The translations under genes were made by a program, and so were the position numbers. Of a stretch of DNA of 64,000 nucleotides, positions 49,809 to 58,768 are shown in pieces. The stretch spans positions 1 to 64,000 of the forward strand of contig SVMF01000007.1 in assembly GCA_015067565.1 (NCBI GenBank). The letters are read 5' to 3'. Positions within the stretch are counted from its first letter, which is position 1; each line of letters starts with the position of its first letter. Under the pieces are notes generated by a model. The model saw only the letters and a program-made list of their open reading frames with translations. It was not told the origin of the DNA and made no database searches. The stretch is from Oscillospiraceae bacterium. Its GTDB lineage: Bacteria > Bacillota > Clostridia > Oscillospirales > Oscillospiraceae.

Positions 49809-49916
49809 TGTTGTTTGCACCTCCTTTTGGACTGTTGGCCGACAATCTCGTTGCCGGCAAGGATTGCTTGTTTTCGCAAGCTCATATATTCTACTTGCAA
49901 AATAAAGATTTGTCAA
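49809..49916 (-). promoter_or_regulatory. rpsF promoter and possible S6:S18-binding leader
   Basis: On the minus strand TTGACA (49911-49916), 17 bases, TAGAAT. The leader then contains TTGCCGGCAACGAG...TTGTCGGCCAA, a hairpin with CCG/CGG segments next to unpaired bases. Many bacteria carry an S6:S18-binding RNA at this place with a conserved CCG bulge. The promoter is clear; the RNA motif is only likely. Confidence 0.55.
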
Positions 49917-49928
49917 CAGTTTTTTACA

Positions 49929-52892
49929 TTATTTCATCATATTTTCGATGAATCGCATCAAAATTGTGGCAACTTGTGCACGTGTGGCGTTGCCCTGCGG
50001 GTCGAGATAGGTCTGATTGCCGATCTTGGTGCCTGCCAGCAGGCCGACGGAGACGGCCCAGGAGATGGCATCTTCGGCATAGGAGCTGACCTTTCTGCCG
50101 TCGGGGAAGGAACTCAGAGGCGCTCTTGCGGTGGTGTCGATGCCGTTTGCGTTGCAGTAGCGGAAGAGGATGGTCGCAAGCTGCTCGCGGGTGATATTGC
50201 CGTTCGGGGCGAAGCGGCCGTTGCCGACACCACCGACGATGCCGTTATGAGCGGCCCAGGCGACCGCGTTGGTGTACCATTGCCCGCTTACGACATCGAC
50301 GAAGCTGTTTTCACCCTCGGCAGGCTCGCCGCAGTAGCGCCACAGCACAGTCACGAGCATGGCTCTGTTCATGGCGGTATCAGGCTCGAAGGTCGTTTCG
50401 CTCATGCCCTTCATCAGACCGTTTTCGAGCGCGTAATCGACCGCGTTATGATACCACACAGAGAGGCTGACATCCGCCAGATGTGCAGACGGGCAGTGGG
50501 CTGGCAGGATCTCGCTGTAGCAATCACCGCAGAAGGAACAGATGTGATCGATCCGACCGTCCGTGGTGCAGGTCGGCTTTGTGATGTGCGGCAGGTAGTT
50601 GTGGGCACTCGGCTCGGTGTGATCAGAGACATACGAATCTCCGCAGACGGTGCAGGTGTATTCGGTGTAGCCGCCGTCTATGCAGGTCGGCTTGATGACA
50701 TTTGTGATGTAATCGTGGCCCTTGGGGTTGGTATGATCGGCAATGTAGAAATCACCGCAGACGGTGCAGGTGTATTCGGTGTAGCCGCCGTTTATGCAGG
50801 TCGGCTCGATGACATTTGCGATGTAATCATGACCCTTGGGGTCGGTATGATCGGCAAAGTAGAAATCGCTGCAGACGGTGCAGGTGTATTCGGTGTAGCC
50901 GCCGTTTATGCAGGTCGGCTCGATGACATTTGCGATGTAATCGTGACCCTTGGGGTCAGTATGATCGTCAATGTAGGAATCACCGCAGACGGAGCAGGTA
51001 TACTCGGTAAAGCCGCCCTCTGTGCAGCTCGGCTGGGTGACCTTTGTGCGATACTTGTGTCCCTTGGCTTCGGTATAATCATCAATGTAGGAATCACCGC
51101 AGACGGAGCAGGTATACTCGGTAAAACCGCCTTCTGTGCAGGTTGGGGGAGTCGTTTTTGCGGTATAAGGATGGCCGAATGCCTCCATCACTTTATCGAC
51201 ATAGCTGTGGCCGCAGTCGATGCAGGTGTAGGTGGTAAAGCCTTCCGTTGTGCAGGTCGGTTCAGTGATTTCGCTTTGATATTTGTGGTCAAGAGGCTTG
51301 CCAACGGTGCTGTAGGTGTCCTCGCAGCGGTTGCAGACGTGGGTCGTTACGCTGCCTTGCGTGCAGGTTGGTTCGGTCGAGGAGCTTGTGTAGTCATGAC
51401 CGAGTGCGGCAACCGACTCAGTGTAAGAATGCTTGCACACAGAGCAGTGATGCAAACGCTCACCGGACTCGGTGCAGGTCGGCTCGGAAAGCACCGTGAT
51501 GCTTTCATTATGGGTGGTGAAGGTATAGCCGTAAGTTTCTGCATAGGTCTGCAGGGTGGAGTCGCGCCAGCCGTGCAGGACGGTTTTCTTGACGGTTCCC
51601 ATTTGCGAGGTGCTCTGGGGGTTGGCGATCTCACAGTTGGGGTCCAAAACGACGATCCGCTCCAGATTGTAACATCCGCTAAACTCTGTCCAGCCGATTT
51701 TGTGAACATTTGGAGGCAAAACAACGGTTTTCAGGCACGACATATTATCAAATGTGCTGCCGTTAAGCATTGTGACATCCTCGGGGATGACCAGATGCTC
51801 CACCAGAATACCATCGAGGTAGAGATTTCTTGCATAATAGAGGGGAGAGCCGCCATACATGTAGAAATCCGAATGGCACCACACAGAAAGATCGCTGATA
51901 TACACACCCTCGAGCGCGTTGCAGTTATCAAAGGCATGCTGATCGGTTGTCACAGGACGGTTTCCCATCGTGATCTTTTTCAGGCCGGTGCAATACATAA
52001 ATGCAAAATCATCGATCAGGGTGAGGCTGTTCGGGAACTTTACCTCCGCCAAGGCGGTGTCTCCGTTAAATGCATATTTGCCGATAGTGCTTACACGTCC
52101 GCCGATGGTGAGCTTCTTGAGCGCAGTGCAATTACGGAACGCGTAATCGCTGATCGTTGTCACGCTGTCACCGATATAGACCTCTTCCAGATGCCGGCAA
52201 TCATCGAAGGCATACTTGCCGAGGGTGATATCCTTTGCGCCCTCGGCACGGTCGGGGATGGTCAGCTTGACAAGGCCGCTGTCCTTGAAGGCAGAGCCGC
52301 CGACATTCATGCCCTGCAGAAGTGTCAGCTCCCTGACCGATTCGCAGCCTTCAAATGCACTGGCGCCAATGGTTTTAAGGTTGCTGCCAAAGTGCAGTGT
52401 GGTTGCTTTTGTGCAATAATAAAAGGCCTTAGCGCTCAGCTCTGTGAGTGTTTCGGGGAGGATGATCTCCTTCAGGGCGCAAAAGGCAAACGCGTTTTCT
52501 CCGATGTGGGAAAGGTAAGGGGGCAAGGGCGCATCGGCCAGCAGATCACAGAACAGAAAGGCCTTTTCTCCGATGCTGCGGACGCTTACGGGAATATTGA
52601 TCGAGGGAACCAATTCATAGTTGTAAAAAGCATTTGCGCCAATGGAGGTGACACCGTTTTTGATAATGATGGTGTCCACCAGGGTGTTGTAATTGTACCA
52701 TGGCGCACGGGTGTTAGCGTAGGTCGTGTCAAAATCGGGCATTGGGCCGTAGCCGGAGATCGTCAAGGTTCCGCTGTCATATGTCCATGTCAGGTTGCCG
52801 CAGGTGCCGGTGGTAGCAGCATGAACGGGCGCGATAGGCAGTGCGTGCAGGAACAAAATTGCGACCAAAAGCAGGGAAACCAATCGCTTCAT
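49929..52892 (-). CDS. Secreted BspA-type leucine-rich repeat / Cys-repeat / SLH surface protein
   Basis: A 987-residue protein. It has a signal peptide (MKRLVSLLLVAILFLHALPI, cut near VHA-A). Residues 30 to about 440 are LRR_5-type repeats (LKKLTIGGRVSTIGKYAFNG and kin). Next come nine repeats of about 38 residues, each with PTC...Y(T)CxVCG, from 455 to 800. Three SLH domains end the protein (SVWYHNAVDYALENGLMKGM, NAVAWAAHNGIVGGVGNGRF, DAISWAVSVGLLAGT). SLH domains hold it to pyruvylated wall polymer, and the LRR part probably binds host or microbial ligands. It has its own consensus promoter. Confidence 0.92.
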   Translation of the reverse strand: MKRLVSLLLVAILFLHALPIAPVHAATTGTCGNLTWTYDSGTLTISGYGPMPDFDTTYANTRAPWYNYNTLVDTIIIKNGVTSIGANAFYNYELVPSINIPVSVRSIGEKAFLFCDLLADAPLPPYLSHIGENAFAFCALKEIILPETLTELSAKAFYYCTKATTLHFGSNLKTIGASAFEGCESVRELTLLQGMNVGGSAFKDSGLVKLTIPDRAEGAKDITLGKYAFDDCRHLEEVYIGDSVTTISDYAFRNCTALKKLTIGGRVSTIGKYAFNGDTALAEVKFPNSLTLIDDFAFMYCTGLKKITMGNRPVTTDQHAFDNCNALEGVYISDLSVWCHSDFYMYGGSPLYYARNLYLDGILVEHLVIPEDVTMLNGSTFDNMSCLKTVVLPPNVHKIGWTEFSGCYNLERIVVLDPNCEIANPQSTSQMGTVKKTVLHGWRDSTLQTYAETYGYTFTTHNESITVLSEPTCTESGERLHHCSVCKHSYTESVAALGHDYTSSSTEPTCTQGSVTTHVCNRCEDTYSTVGKPLDHKYQSEITEPTCTTEGFTTYTCIDCGHSYVDKVMEAFGHPYTAKTTPPTCTEGGFTEYTCSVCGDSYIDDYTEAKGHKYRTKVTQPSCTEGGFTEYTCSVCGDSYIDDHTDPKGHDYIANVIEPTCINGGYTEYTCTVCSDFYFADHTDPKGHDYIANVIEPTCINGGYTEYTCTVCGDFYIADHTNPKGHDYITNVIKPTCIDGGYTEYTCTVCGDSYVSDHTEPSAHNYLPHITKPTCTTDGRIDHICSFCGDCYSEILPAHCPSAHLADVSLSVWYHNAVDYALENGLMKGMSETTFEPDTAMNRAMLVTVLWRYCGEPAEGENSFVDVVSGQWYTNAVAWAAHNGIVGGVGNGRFAPNGNITREQLATILFRYCNANGIDTTARAPLSSFPDGRKVSSYAEDAISWAVSVGLLAGTKIGNQTYLDPQGNATRAQVATILMRFIENMMK
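50500..51495 (-). repeat. Tandem 114-bp repeats in the SLH protein gene
   Basis: About nine tandem units of roughly 114 bases coding for GHDYIANVIEPTCINGGYTE-type text plus TCTVCGD. The middle units (50700-50960) are nearly identical at DNA level, while the outer ones have diverged. This is the pattern of unequal crossing-over within the array. Each unit has three cysteines and a histidine, so the repeats may bind metal or form disulphides. Confidence 0.88.
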
Positions 52893-52941
52893 TGTGCATC
52901 CTCCTTAAAATAAATATGGGGTATAATTGTTTGATAAAACC

Positions 52942-52970
52942 ATTATAGTATATCGCCTGAGGTGTGTCAA
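52942..52970 (-). promoter_or_regulatory. Promoter of the SLH protein gene
   Basis: On the minus strand TTGACA, 17 bases, TATAAT. Confidence 0.9.
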
Positions 52971-53003
52971 CTGCCGACAGATGCGAAATTCGGCATAAAG
53001 TGC

Positions 53004-53032
53004 TTGCATTTCGGACAAAAAAATGGTATTGT
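53004..53032 (+). promoter_or_regulatory. Promoter of dapA-dapB operon
   Basis: TTGCAT, 17 bases, TATTGT, with an extended -10 (TGG). There is no room for a lysine riboswitch before dapA. Confidence 0.65.
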
Positions 53033-53083
53033 ATATGAGTAAGAAAGTCGGCTTGTTTTGGATATGAACAAGGAGGTTTTTGT

Positions 53084-53980
53084 ATGAAGAAAATTCAAGG
53101 CTCTGTGGTTGCTCTGGTGACGCCCTTCAACGCAGACGGCTCTGTCGATCTGGGCAGATTGCGTGCGCTGGTGGATTGGCACATTGAGAATCAGACCGAT
53201 GCCATCCTGGTACTCGGTACAACGGGCGAGACCGCCTCGACCACGCTGGAGGAGGACATCGTTACCGTCCGCACCGTCATCGATCAGGCCGGCGGCCGCA
53301 TCCCCGTGATCGCGGGCAGCGGCTCGAACTCCAGCCAGATGCAGCAGCATAAGAGCGTTTTGTATTCCGAAATGGGCGCAGATGCGCTGCTTTGCATCAG
53401 CCCTTACTATGTCAAGAGCAATGAAGAGGGGATGTATCGTCATTTCCTGATGTCTGCCGATGTGGCGACCGCTCCGATTATTTTGTACAATGTCCCCGGC
53501 AGAACCGGTTGCAGGATCTCACCCGAGGTCGTCAAGAGATTGTCTGTTCACCCGAATGTCATGGGCATCAAGGAAGCCAGCGGTGACATGGCCTATGCGA
53601 TGAAGGTTGCTCGCTATCTGTCCGACGATTTCGTGATGTTCTCGGGCAATGATGATATTACCGTTCCCCTGATGTCGGTCGGTGCGGTCGGCACGATCTC
53701 TGTTTGGGCGAATATCATGCCCAAGACCGTGCATCAGATGTGCAAGGACTTCCTGGAGGGCCGCCACGAGCAGGCCAGACAGACCCAGCTGCGCTATCTG
53801 GATCTCATCAACGCGCTGTTCATGGAGGTCAACCCGATCCCCGTGAAGGAAGCCATGAACCTGATGGGACTCAAGGTGGGCCATTTCCGTATGCCGATGT
53901 TCCCGATGGCTGATGAGAACCGCAAGAAGCTTGCCAAGATCATGCGTGAAGCGGGACTGACACCGGAGGATGGCGCATGA
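53084..53980 (+). CDS. dapA: 4-hydroxy-tetrahydrodipicolinate synthase
   Basis: A 298-residue TIM-barrel enzyme that condenses pyruvate and aspartate semialdehyde. Visible features are VALVTPFNADGSVD, LVLGTTGETASTTLEE, YNVPGRTGC (with the catalytic Tyr) and GIKEASGD with the Schiff-base lysine. The product feeds lysine and diaminopimelate through DapB, and spore dipicolinate through DpaAB encoded at 7.5-8.9 kb. AGGAGG precedes the ATG. ATGA overlap with dapB. Confidence 0.97.
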   Translation: MKKIQGSVVALVTPFNADGSVDLGRLRALVDWHIENQTDAILVLGTTGETASTTLEEDIVTVRTVIDQAGGRIPVIAGSGSNSSQMQQHKSVLYSEMGADALLCISPYYVKSNEEGMYRHFLMSADVATAPIILYNVPGRTGCRISPEVVKRLSVHPNVMGIKEASGDMAYAMKVARYLSDDFVMFSGNDDITVPLMSVGAVGTISVWANIMPKTVHQMCKDFLEGRHEQARQTQLRYLDLINALFMEVNPIPVKEAMNLMGLKVGHFRMPMFPMADENRKKLAKIMREAGLTPEDGA

Positions 53981-54684
53981 GGATATTTTTAAGCGGCTAC
54001 GGCCGCATGGGTAAGATGATCGAGGAGCTTGCCAAGGCAAAGGATTGGCAGGTCGTCGGCTATGCCGATATCGACTGCCCGGAGAACTATGACACGGCTG
54101 AAAAAGCCGATGTGTGCATCGACTTTTCGGGCGTCGGAGCTCTCGGGAAGGTCGTTTCTTATGCCGAGCGCACCAAGACTCCCTTGGTGTGCGGCACGAC
54201 CGGTCTGACAGAGCCTGATTTTGCGCTGCTTTCCGATTTGAGCAAAACGGTGCCCGTCATCTGGGCAGCGAATTATTCCACCGGCATTGCGGTTTTGCGC
54301 AGGATGCTTCGGGACTATGCCCCGGTGCTTGCCGATTGGGACAAGGAGCTTGTTGAGAAGCATCACAATCAGAAGATCGATGCCCCGAGCGGTACGGCCA
54401 AGGTGCTTTTGCAGGAGTTGGACCCCGGGGCGCAGGCTGATGTTATCAGCGGTCGTGAGGGCCTTTGCGGAAAGCGCAAGAAAAATGAGATCGGTGTTTT
54501 TGCGCTGAGAGGCGGCACGGTCGCAGGCGAGCACAGCGTCTTTTTCTTCGGTGAGGATGAGAGCTTGAGCCTGACCCACACGGCAAACAGCCGTCGGATC
54601 TTTGCTGCAGGTGCCCTGCGTGCGGCGGAGGCTTTGGCGAACAGAGCACCGAAGCTTTACACCCTGGAGGAGTTAATTTTTTAA
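53977..54684 (+). CDS. dapB: 4-hydroxy-tetrahydrodipicolinate reductase
   Basis: A 235-residue protein with the N-terminal nucleotide loop LSGYGRMGKMI, VCGTTGLTEPDF, the catalytic signature EKHHNQKIDAPSGTA and the RRGG-like text ALRGGTVAGEHSVFF. It is at the short end of the family. It reduces the DapA product with NAD(P)H. Coupled to dapA by ATGA; hisS starts 19 bases later. Confidence 0.96.
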   Translation: MRIFLSGYGRMGKMIEELAKAKDWQVVGYADIDCPENYDTAEKADVCIDFSGVGALGKVVSYAERTKTPLVCGTTGLTEPDFALLSDLSKTVPVIWAANYSTGIAVLRRMLRDYAPVLADWDKELVEKHHNQKIDAPSGTAKVLLQELDPGAQADVISGREGLCGKRKKNEIGVFALRGGTVAGEHSVFFFGEDESLSLTHTANSRRIFAAGALRAAEALANRAPKLYTLEELIF

Positions 54685-54703
54685 GTAAGAAAGAAGTAGA
54701 AAT

Positions 54704-56059
54704 ATGGAAAAGATCAGACCGCGGACTTTGTCCGGTTTTATGGAACTGATGCCTGCGCCGCAGGTACAGCTCGAGCGTATGATGCAGATCCTGCGTGAAA
54801 CCTACGAATTGTACGGTTTTACGCCGCTGGATACGCCAGTGATGGAATCATCAGAGATCCTTTTGGCTAAGGGTGGCGGCGAGACGGAGAAGCAGATCTA
54901 CCGTTTTCAGAAGGGCGACAGCGACCTTGCGCTGCGCTTTGATTTGACTGTGCCGTTGGCAAAATATGTTGCCCTGCATGCAGGTGAGCTCGCCTTCCCG
55001 TTCCGCCGTTATCAGATCGGCAAGGTTTACCGTGGCGAGCGTGCGCAGCGCGGGCGCTTCCGCGAATTTTACCAGGCAGATATCGACATCATCGGCGACG
55101 GCAAGCTCGACATCCTCAACGAGGCCGAGATCCCGTCCATCATCCACACGATCTTCAAGCGCTTTGGCCTGAAACGCTTCGTCATTCGTGTCAACAACCG
55201 CAAGCTCTTAAACGGCTTCTATGCGCTGCTGGGTCTGAGCGAGCGCTCGGGTGACATCATGCGCACGGTGGATAAGCTCGATAAGATCGGTGTGGAGAAT
55301 GTGCAGAAGATCCTGCTGGATGAAGGCTTCGAATCCGAAAAGGTCTCCGAGATCCTGCGCTTCATGCAGATTAAGGGCACCAATGCAGAGGTTCTTGCCG
55401 CACTCGATGCATGGAAGGGCCAAAATGAGACCTTTGACCTTGGACTGGCAGAGCTGACGACGGTCGCTACACATCTGACGGCCTTCGGCGTTCCGGAGGA
55501 GAATTTCGCTGTGGACCTGACCATTGCAAGAGGCCTGGATTATTACACCGGCACGGTGTATGAAACGACCCTTCTGGACTATCCCGAGATCGGCTCGGTC
55601 TGCTCCGGCGGCCGCTACGACAATTTGGCAGAATACTACACCGACCGTCAGCTGCCCGGTGTGGGCATCTCCATCGGTCTGACCCGTCTGTTCTATGTTT
55701 TGGGCGAGCAGGGTCTTCTCAACGACAAGCTCGTGACGGCTCCGGCGGATTGTATGCTTATCCCGATGACGGAGGACTTAGGTGCAGCAGTCGGACTTGC
55801 CACCCTTCTCAGAAACAGCGGTGTGCGCACACAGATCTATTCCGAGCAGCGCAAGTTCAAGGCCAAGATCCAGTATGCTGACAAGCTCGGCATCCCCTAT
55901 GTCATCTTCCTGGGTGACGATGAGATCGTGCAGGGTGTGTGCGCTGTCAAGTGCCTTGCCACGGGCGAGCAGGTCAGTCTTTCTCCTGAGGAAGCTGCAA
56001 AATTGATTTTGAGCGGTATCGCAAACGAGGGTACCGTGATCATAGAAAAAGAGAGGTAA
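54704..56059 (+). CDS. hisS: Histidyl-tRNA synthetase
   Basis: A 451-residue class II synthetase. Motif 2 is IGKVYRGERAQRGRFREFYQ, the histidine-binding segment is ARGLDYYTGTVYE, motif 3 lies in LPGVGISIGLTRL, and the C-terminal anticodon domain starts near residue 350. It charges tRNA-His. No T-box is visible, since it lies inside the dap operon. Confidence 0.96.
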   Translation: MEKIRPRTLSGFMELMPAPQVQLERMMQILRETYELYGFTPLDTPVMESSEILLAKGGGETEKQIYRFQKGDSDLALRFDLTVPLAKYVALHAGELAFPFRRYQIGKVYRGERAQRGRFREFYQADIDIIGDGKLDILNEAEIPSIIHTIFKRFGLKRFVIRVNNRKLLNGFYALLGLSERSGDIMRTVDKLDKIGVENVQKILLDEGFESEKVSEILRFMQIKGTNAEVLAALDAWKGQNETFDLGLAELTTVATHLTAFGVPEENFAVDLTIARGLDYYTGTVYETTLLDYPEIGSVCSGGRYDNLAEYYTDRQLPGVGISIGLTRLFYVLGEQGLLNDKLVTAPADCMLIPMTEDLGAAVGLATLLRNSGVRTQIYSEQRKFKAKIQYADKLGIPYVIFLGDDEIVQGVCAVKCLATGEQVSLSPEEAAKLILSGIANEGTVIIEKER

Positions 56060-56065
56060 TGAAAA

Positions 56066-57841
56066 ATGGTCCAATCCCGTACTCATAACTGCGGTGAGCT
56101 CCGCATCGAAAGTGTTGGCCAGAAGGTCAAAATCGTCGGCTGGATGGAAAATGTCCGTGAGGTCGGCAACAACTTCGCATTCGTAATCCTGCGTGACTTC
56201 TACGGCACGACGCAAGTCGTTATCGAGAACGAAGAAATGATGCAGATTATCAAGCCGCTCAACAAGGAATCCACGATTTCGGTTGAGGGTACTGTCCGTG
56301 AGCGTGCCAGCAAGAACGGCAAGATCGCAACAGGCGACATCGAGGTCGTTCCCGAGAAGATCGAGGTTCTCGGTCGCTGCCGCTACAACGAGCTGCCCTT
56401 CGAGATCAACCGCAGCCGTGACGCAGACGAGGCGGTGCGTCTGAAGTACCGTTACCTCGACCTGCGCAACCCCGCGGTCAAGGACAATATTGTCTTGCGC
56501 TGCAACGTTGTTGCCGCCCTGCGTAAGGCCATGACCGAGCATGATTTCCTTGAAATCACTACCCCGATCCTGACGGTCTCATCTCCCGAGGGCGCAAGAG
56601 ACTATCTTGTTCCGTCGAGAAAGCATCCGGGTAAGTTCTATGCTTTGCCGCAGGCTCCGCAGCAGTTCAAGCAGCTGCTGATGACCTCCGGCTTCGACCG
56701 CTATTTCCAGATCGCTCCGTGCTTCCGAGATGAGGATGCCAGAGGCGACCGCAGCCCCGGCGAGTTCTACCAGCTCGATATGGAGATGGCATTTGCAGGC
56801 CAGGATGATGTCTTTGCGATTCTGGAGGAAGTGCTGCCTCCGATCTTTGCCAAGTACGGCAAGTATAACATCGCGTCTTCTGCTCCGTTCAAGCGCATCG
56901 GCTTCCTCGAGGCTATGGACAAGTATGGCTCGGACAAGCCCGACCTTCGTATCGATCTTGTCCTGCAGGATATGACAGAGTTGGTCAAGGGCATTGACTT
57001 TGCCCCATTTGCAGAGGGCAACACCGTCAAGGCGATCGTTGTGGAAAACTGCAACCTTGCGCGCAAGGCTGTGGATAAGATCGTTGCTGAGGTCGAGATG
57101 GTTTCGGGCAACAAGCCTATGTGGTTCAAGCTCGACGAGAACGGAGAGATCGCCGGTGGCATCGCCAAGTTCCTGGCCGACCGCAAGGACGAGGTCGTTG
57201 CGGCTCTGGGCCTGAAGCCCGGCTGCTTCGTCGGTGTGACGGCAGGCAAGAAGCTTGCTGCACAGAAGACCGCAGGCGTTCTGCGCAAGATCCTGGGCAA
57301 TACCGTCGAGAGTCATATGGATAAGGAACGCTATGAGTTCTGCTGGATCGTCGACTTCCCGATGTATGAGATCGGCGAGGAGTCCGGCGAGCTGGAATTC
57401 TGCCACAACCCGTTCTCCATGCCCAACGGTGGCCTCGAGATCCTCGAGAAGGCCAAGAACGGCGAGGTCGATCCGCTGACCATCACTGCATTCCAGTACG
57501 ACCTGGTCTGTAACGGTGTTGAGTTGTCCTCCGGCGCAGTGCGTAACCACGATCCGGAGATCATGATCAAGGCCTTCGAGATGGTTCGCCTTGGCGAAGA
57601 GGATGTTAAGGCCAAGTTCCCGGCTATGTACAATGCCTTCTGCTATGGTGCACCTCCCCATGCAGGTATTGCTCCCGGTGTGGACCGCATGGTCATGCTC
57701 CTGGCAGGCGAGGAGTCCATTCGTGAGATCATCCCGTTCCCGATGAATAAGAACGCACAGGACGTCATGATGGGCGCACCCTCTGTCGTTGAGCAGAAGC
57801 AGCTGGACGATGTGCATATCGCCATCGTGAGTGAGGAATAA
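56066..57841 (+). CDS. aspS: Aspartyl-tRNA synthetase
   Basis: A 591-residue bacterial-type AspRS. The N-terminal OB fold (VKIVGWMENVREVGNNFAFV), motif 2 FRDEDARGDRSPGEFYQLD, the bacterial insertion domain (residues 280-420) and motif 3 GIAPGVDRMVMLL are all present. It starts 6 bases after hisS, with GAGAGGT before the ATG. Whether it also charges tRNA-Asn is not decidable by eye; gatCAB is not in the window. Confidence 0.96.
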   Translation: MVQSRTHNCGELRIESVGQKVKIVGWMENVREVGNNFAFVILRDFYGTTQVVIENEEMMQIIKPLNKESTISVEGTVRERASKNGKIATGDIEVVPEKIEVLGRCRYNELPFEINRSRDADEAVRLKYRYLDLRNPAVKDNIVLRCNVVAALRKAMTEHDFLEITTPILTVSSPEGARDYLVPSRKHPGKFYALPQAPQQFKQLLMTSGFDRYFQIAPCFRDEDARGDRSPGEFYQLDMEMAFAGQDDVFAILEEVLPPIFAKYGKYNIASSAPFKRIGFLEAMDKYGSDKPDLRIDLVLQDMTELVKGIDFAPFAEGNTVKAIVVENCNLARKAVDKIVAEVEMVSGNKPMWFKLDENGEIAGGIAKFLADRKDEVVAALGLKPGCFVGVTAGKKLAAQKTAGVLRKILGNTVESHMDKERYEFCWIVDFPMYEIGEESGELEFCHNPFSMPNGGLEILEKAKNGEVDPLTITAFQYDLVCNGVELSSGAVRNHDPEIMIKAFEMVRLGEEDVKAKFPAMYNAFCYGAPPHAGIAPGVDRMVMLLAGEESIREIIPFPMNKNAQDVMMGAPSVVEQKQLDDVHIAIVSEE

Positions 57842-57842
57842 T

Positions 57843-58163
57843 ATGTCTCGTGCCCGGGGAGGTTCTCGACAGCCGTCTTTGATGCGAATTTTGATGCTAC
57901 TGGTCCTGTTCGGCATGGGAGTTCACAAATTGATCAATGGGGTTGACGATAAACAAACGGCAAGTGTCATCTCCACTATCGTCTGGTGTGTGTTAGTGTT
58001 GTACTACTTTACCAATGAAACGAAAGCGTACTGGAAGAAACACAAAGGTTTGGAGGATGAGGATTTCCCTCCCGCAAGTAGCCGCTGCGACTGCCCATAC
58101 TGTGGTGCAGACAACCCGTCTGGCCATGAATTTTGTAATTGCTGCGGTCGGCGCTTGCGATAG
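57843..58163 (+). CDS. Small zinc-ribbon membrane protein
   Basis: A 106-residue protein. A basic N-terminus (MSRARGGSRQPSLMRIL) precedes two membrane helices (MLLVLFGMGVHKLI and VISTIVWCVLVLYYF). A charged linker and a C-terminal zinc ribbon follow (CPYCGADN...CNCCGRRL). It begins one base after the aspS stop and is the last gene of the dap-hisS-aspS series. Function unknown. Confidence 0.72.
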   Translation: MSRARGGSRQPSLMRILMLLVLFGMGVHKLINGVDDKQTASVISTIVWCVLVLYYFTNETKAYWKKHKGLEDEDFPPASSRCDCPYCGADNPSGHEFCNCCGRRLR

Positions 58164-58168
58164 CATCG

Positions 58169-58320
58169 CATAAAAGGGGCTGTAAAAAAGGCCCAAACTA
58201 AAAAATTCAGCATAACAATTCCCCGCAAAGCCAGTGTGTTTTTCTGGTTTTGCGGGGAATTTATAACTTTTTATGGAAGCTGTTTTTTTATAAAAGGAGT
58301 TTTTACAGTCCCTTTTTATA
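58169..58320. repeat. MITE-like element with GGGCTGTAAAAA ends
   Basis: AAAAGGGGCTGTAAAAA at 58171 and TTTTTACAGTCCCTTTTT at 58302 are near-perfect inverted repeats about 150 bases apart. Inside lies a hairpin, TTCCCCGCAAAGCCAG / CTGGTTTTGCGGGGAA (58219-58262). The element fills the space between two convergent genes, and the stop codon of the right-hand gene is inside its terminal repeat. Confidence 0.75.
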
Positions 58321-58768
58321 GCGGATGCTCTTGAATATACTGCTCCAGAATTTCAGCAGCGGTGGCGCACAGCTCGGCGCAGGGACGTTTTGCGTAATAG
58401 GCTTCGGTTCTTGCCTCGGGCGCGTGGCCCGCGGTGGTGGGAGTGCCGTCCAGAAGCTCACGGCAAATGATGGAACCGTTCATTTCCTTGAATTTTGCGG
58501 CAAGCTCCTGCACACGCTGGTAGTGTGCAGCCTTCTGCTTTGCATCGGTTGTCTCATCGCTTGCGTACAGAAGACCCAGCGCCATGACCATGCCGCTGAC
58601 AGCGCCGCAGACCTCGCGCAGTCGACCGAAGCCGCCTCCAAAGGAGGCTGTGAGCCTCAAAGCGGTGGACTTTTCGAGCTTGGTCAGATCGGAAAACGCC
58701 AGAAAGACGGCTTGGGCGCAGTTGCAGCCGCCGGTGAAATTGTTCTTTGCGAGCTCAGCACGATTCAT
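58316..58768 (-). CDS. C-GCAxxG-C-C family protein
   Basis: A 150-residue protein with the family's spaced cysteines: GCNCAQAVFLAF, EVCGAVSGMVMALG, ICRELL and CAELCATAAEIL. These small redox or metal-binding proteins are common in anaerobes; the role is not established. The start overlaps the upstream gene by 14 bases. Its stop lies within the end of a repeat element. Confidence 0.87.
   Translation of the reverse strand: MNRAELAKNNFTGGCNCAQAVFLAFSDLTKLEKSTALRLTASFGGGFGRLREVCGAVSGMVMALGLLYASDETTDAKQKAAHYQRVQELAAKFKEMNGSIICRELLDGTPTTAGHAPEARTEAYYAKRPCAELCATAAEILEQYIQEHPL

Noticed and set aside
50500-51495. Regularly spaced repeats that might suggest a CRISPR array
   Set aside because: The period is about 114 bases, in frame, with no unique spacers, and the units code for similar peptides in a surface protein. 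No cas genes are near.
48735-52913. 1392-residue open frame on the plus strand
   Set aside because: It is exactly antisense to rpsR, ssb, rpsF and the SLH protein gene, all clearly real. Its low-complexity Gly/Ala/Asp repeats mirror the tandem repeats of the SLH gene. Lack of stops follows from codon bias of the true genes.
52971-53083. Lysine riboswitch before dapA
   Set aside because: Only about 50 bases lie between the promoter and dapA, far too few for the lysine aptamer.
56579-57916. 445-residue minus-strand ORF opposite aspS
   Set aside because: Shadow of aspS, with no start signal or domain.
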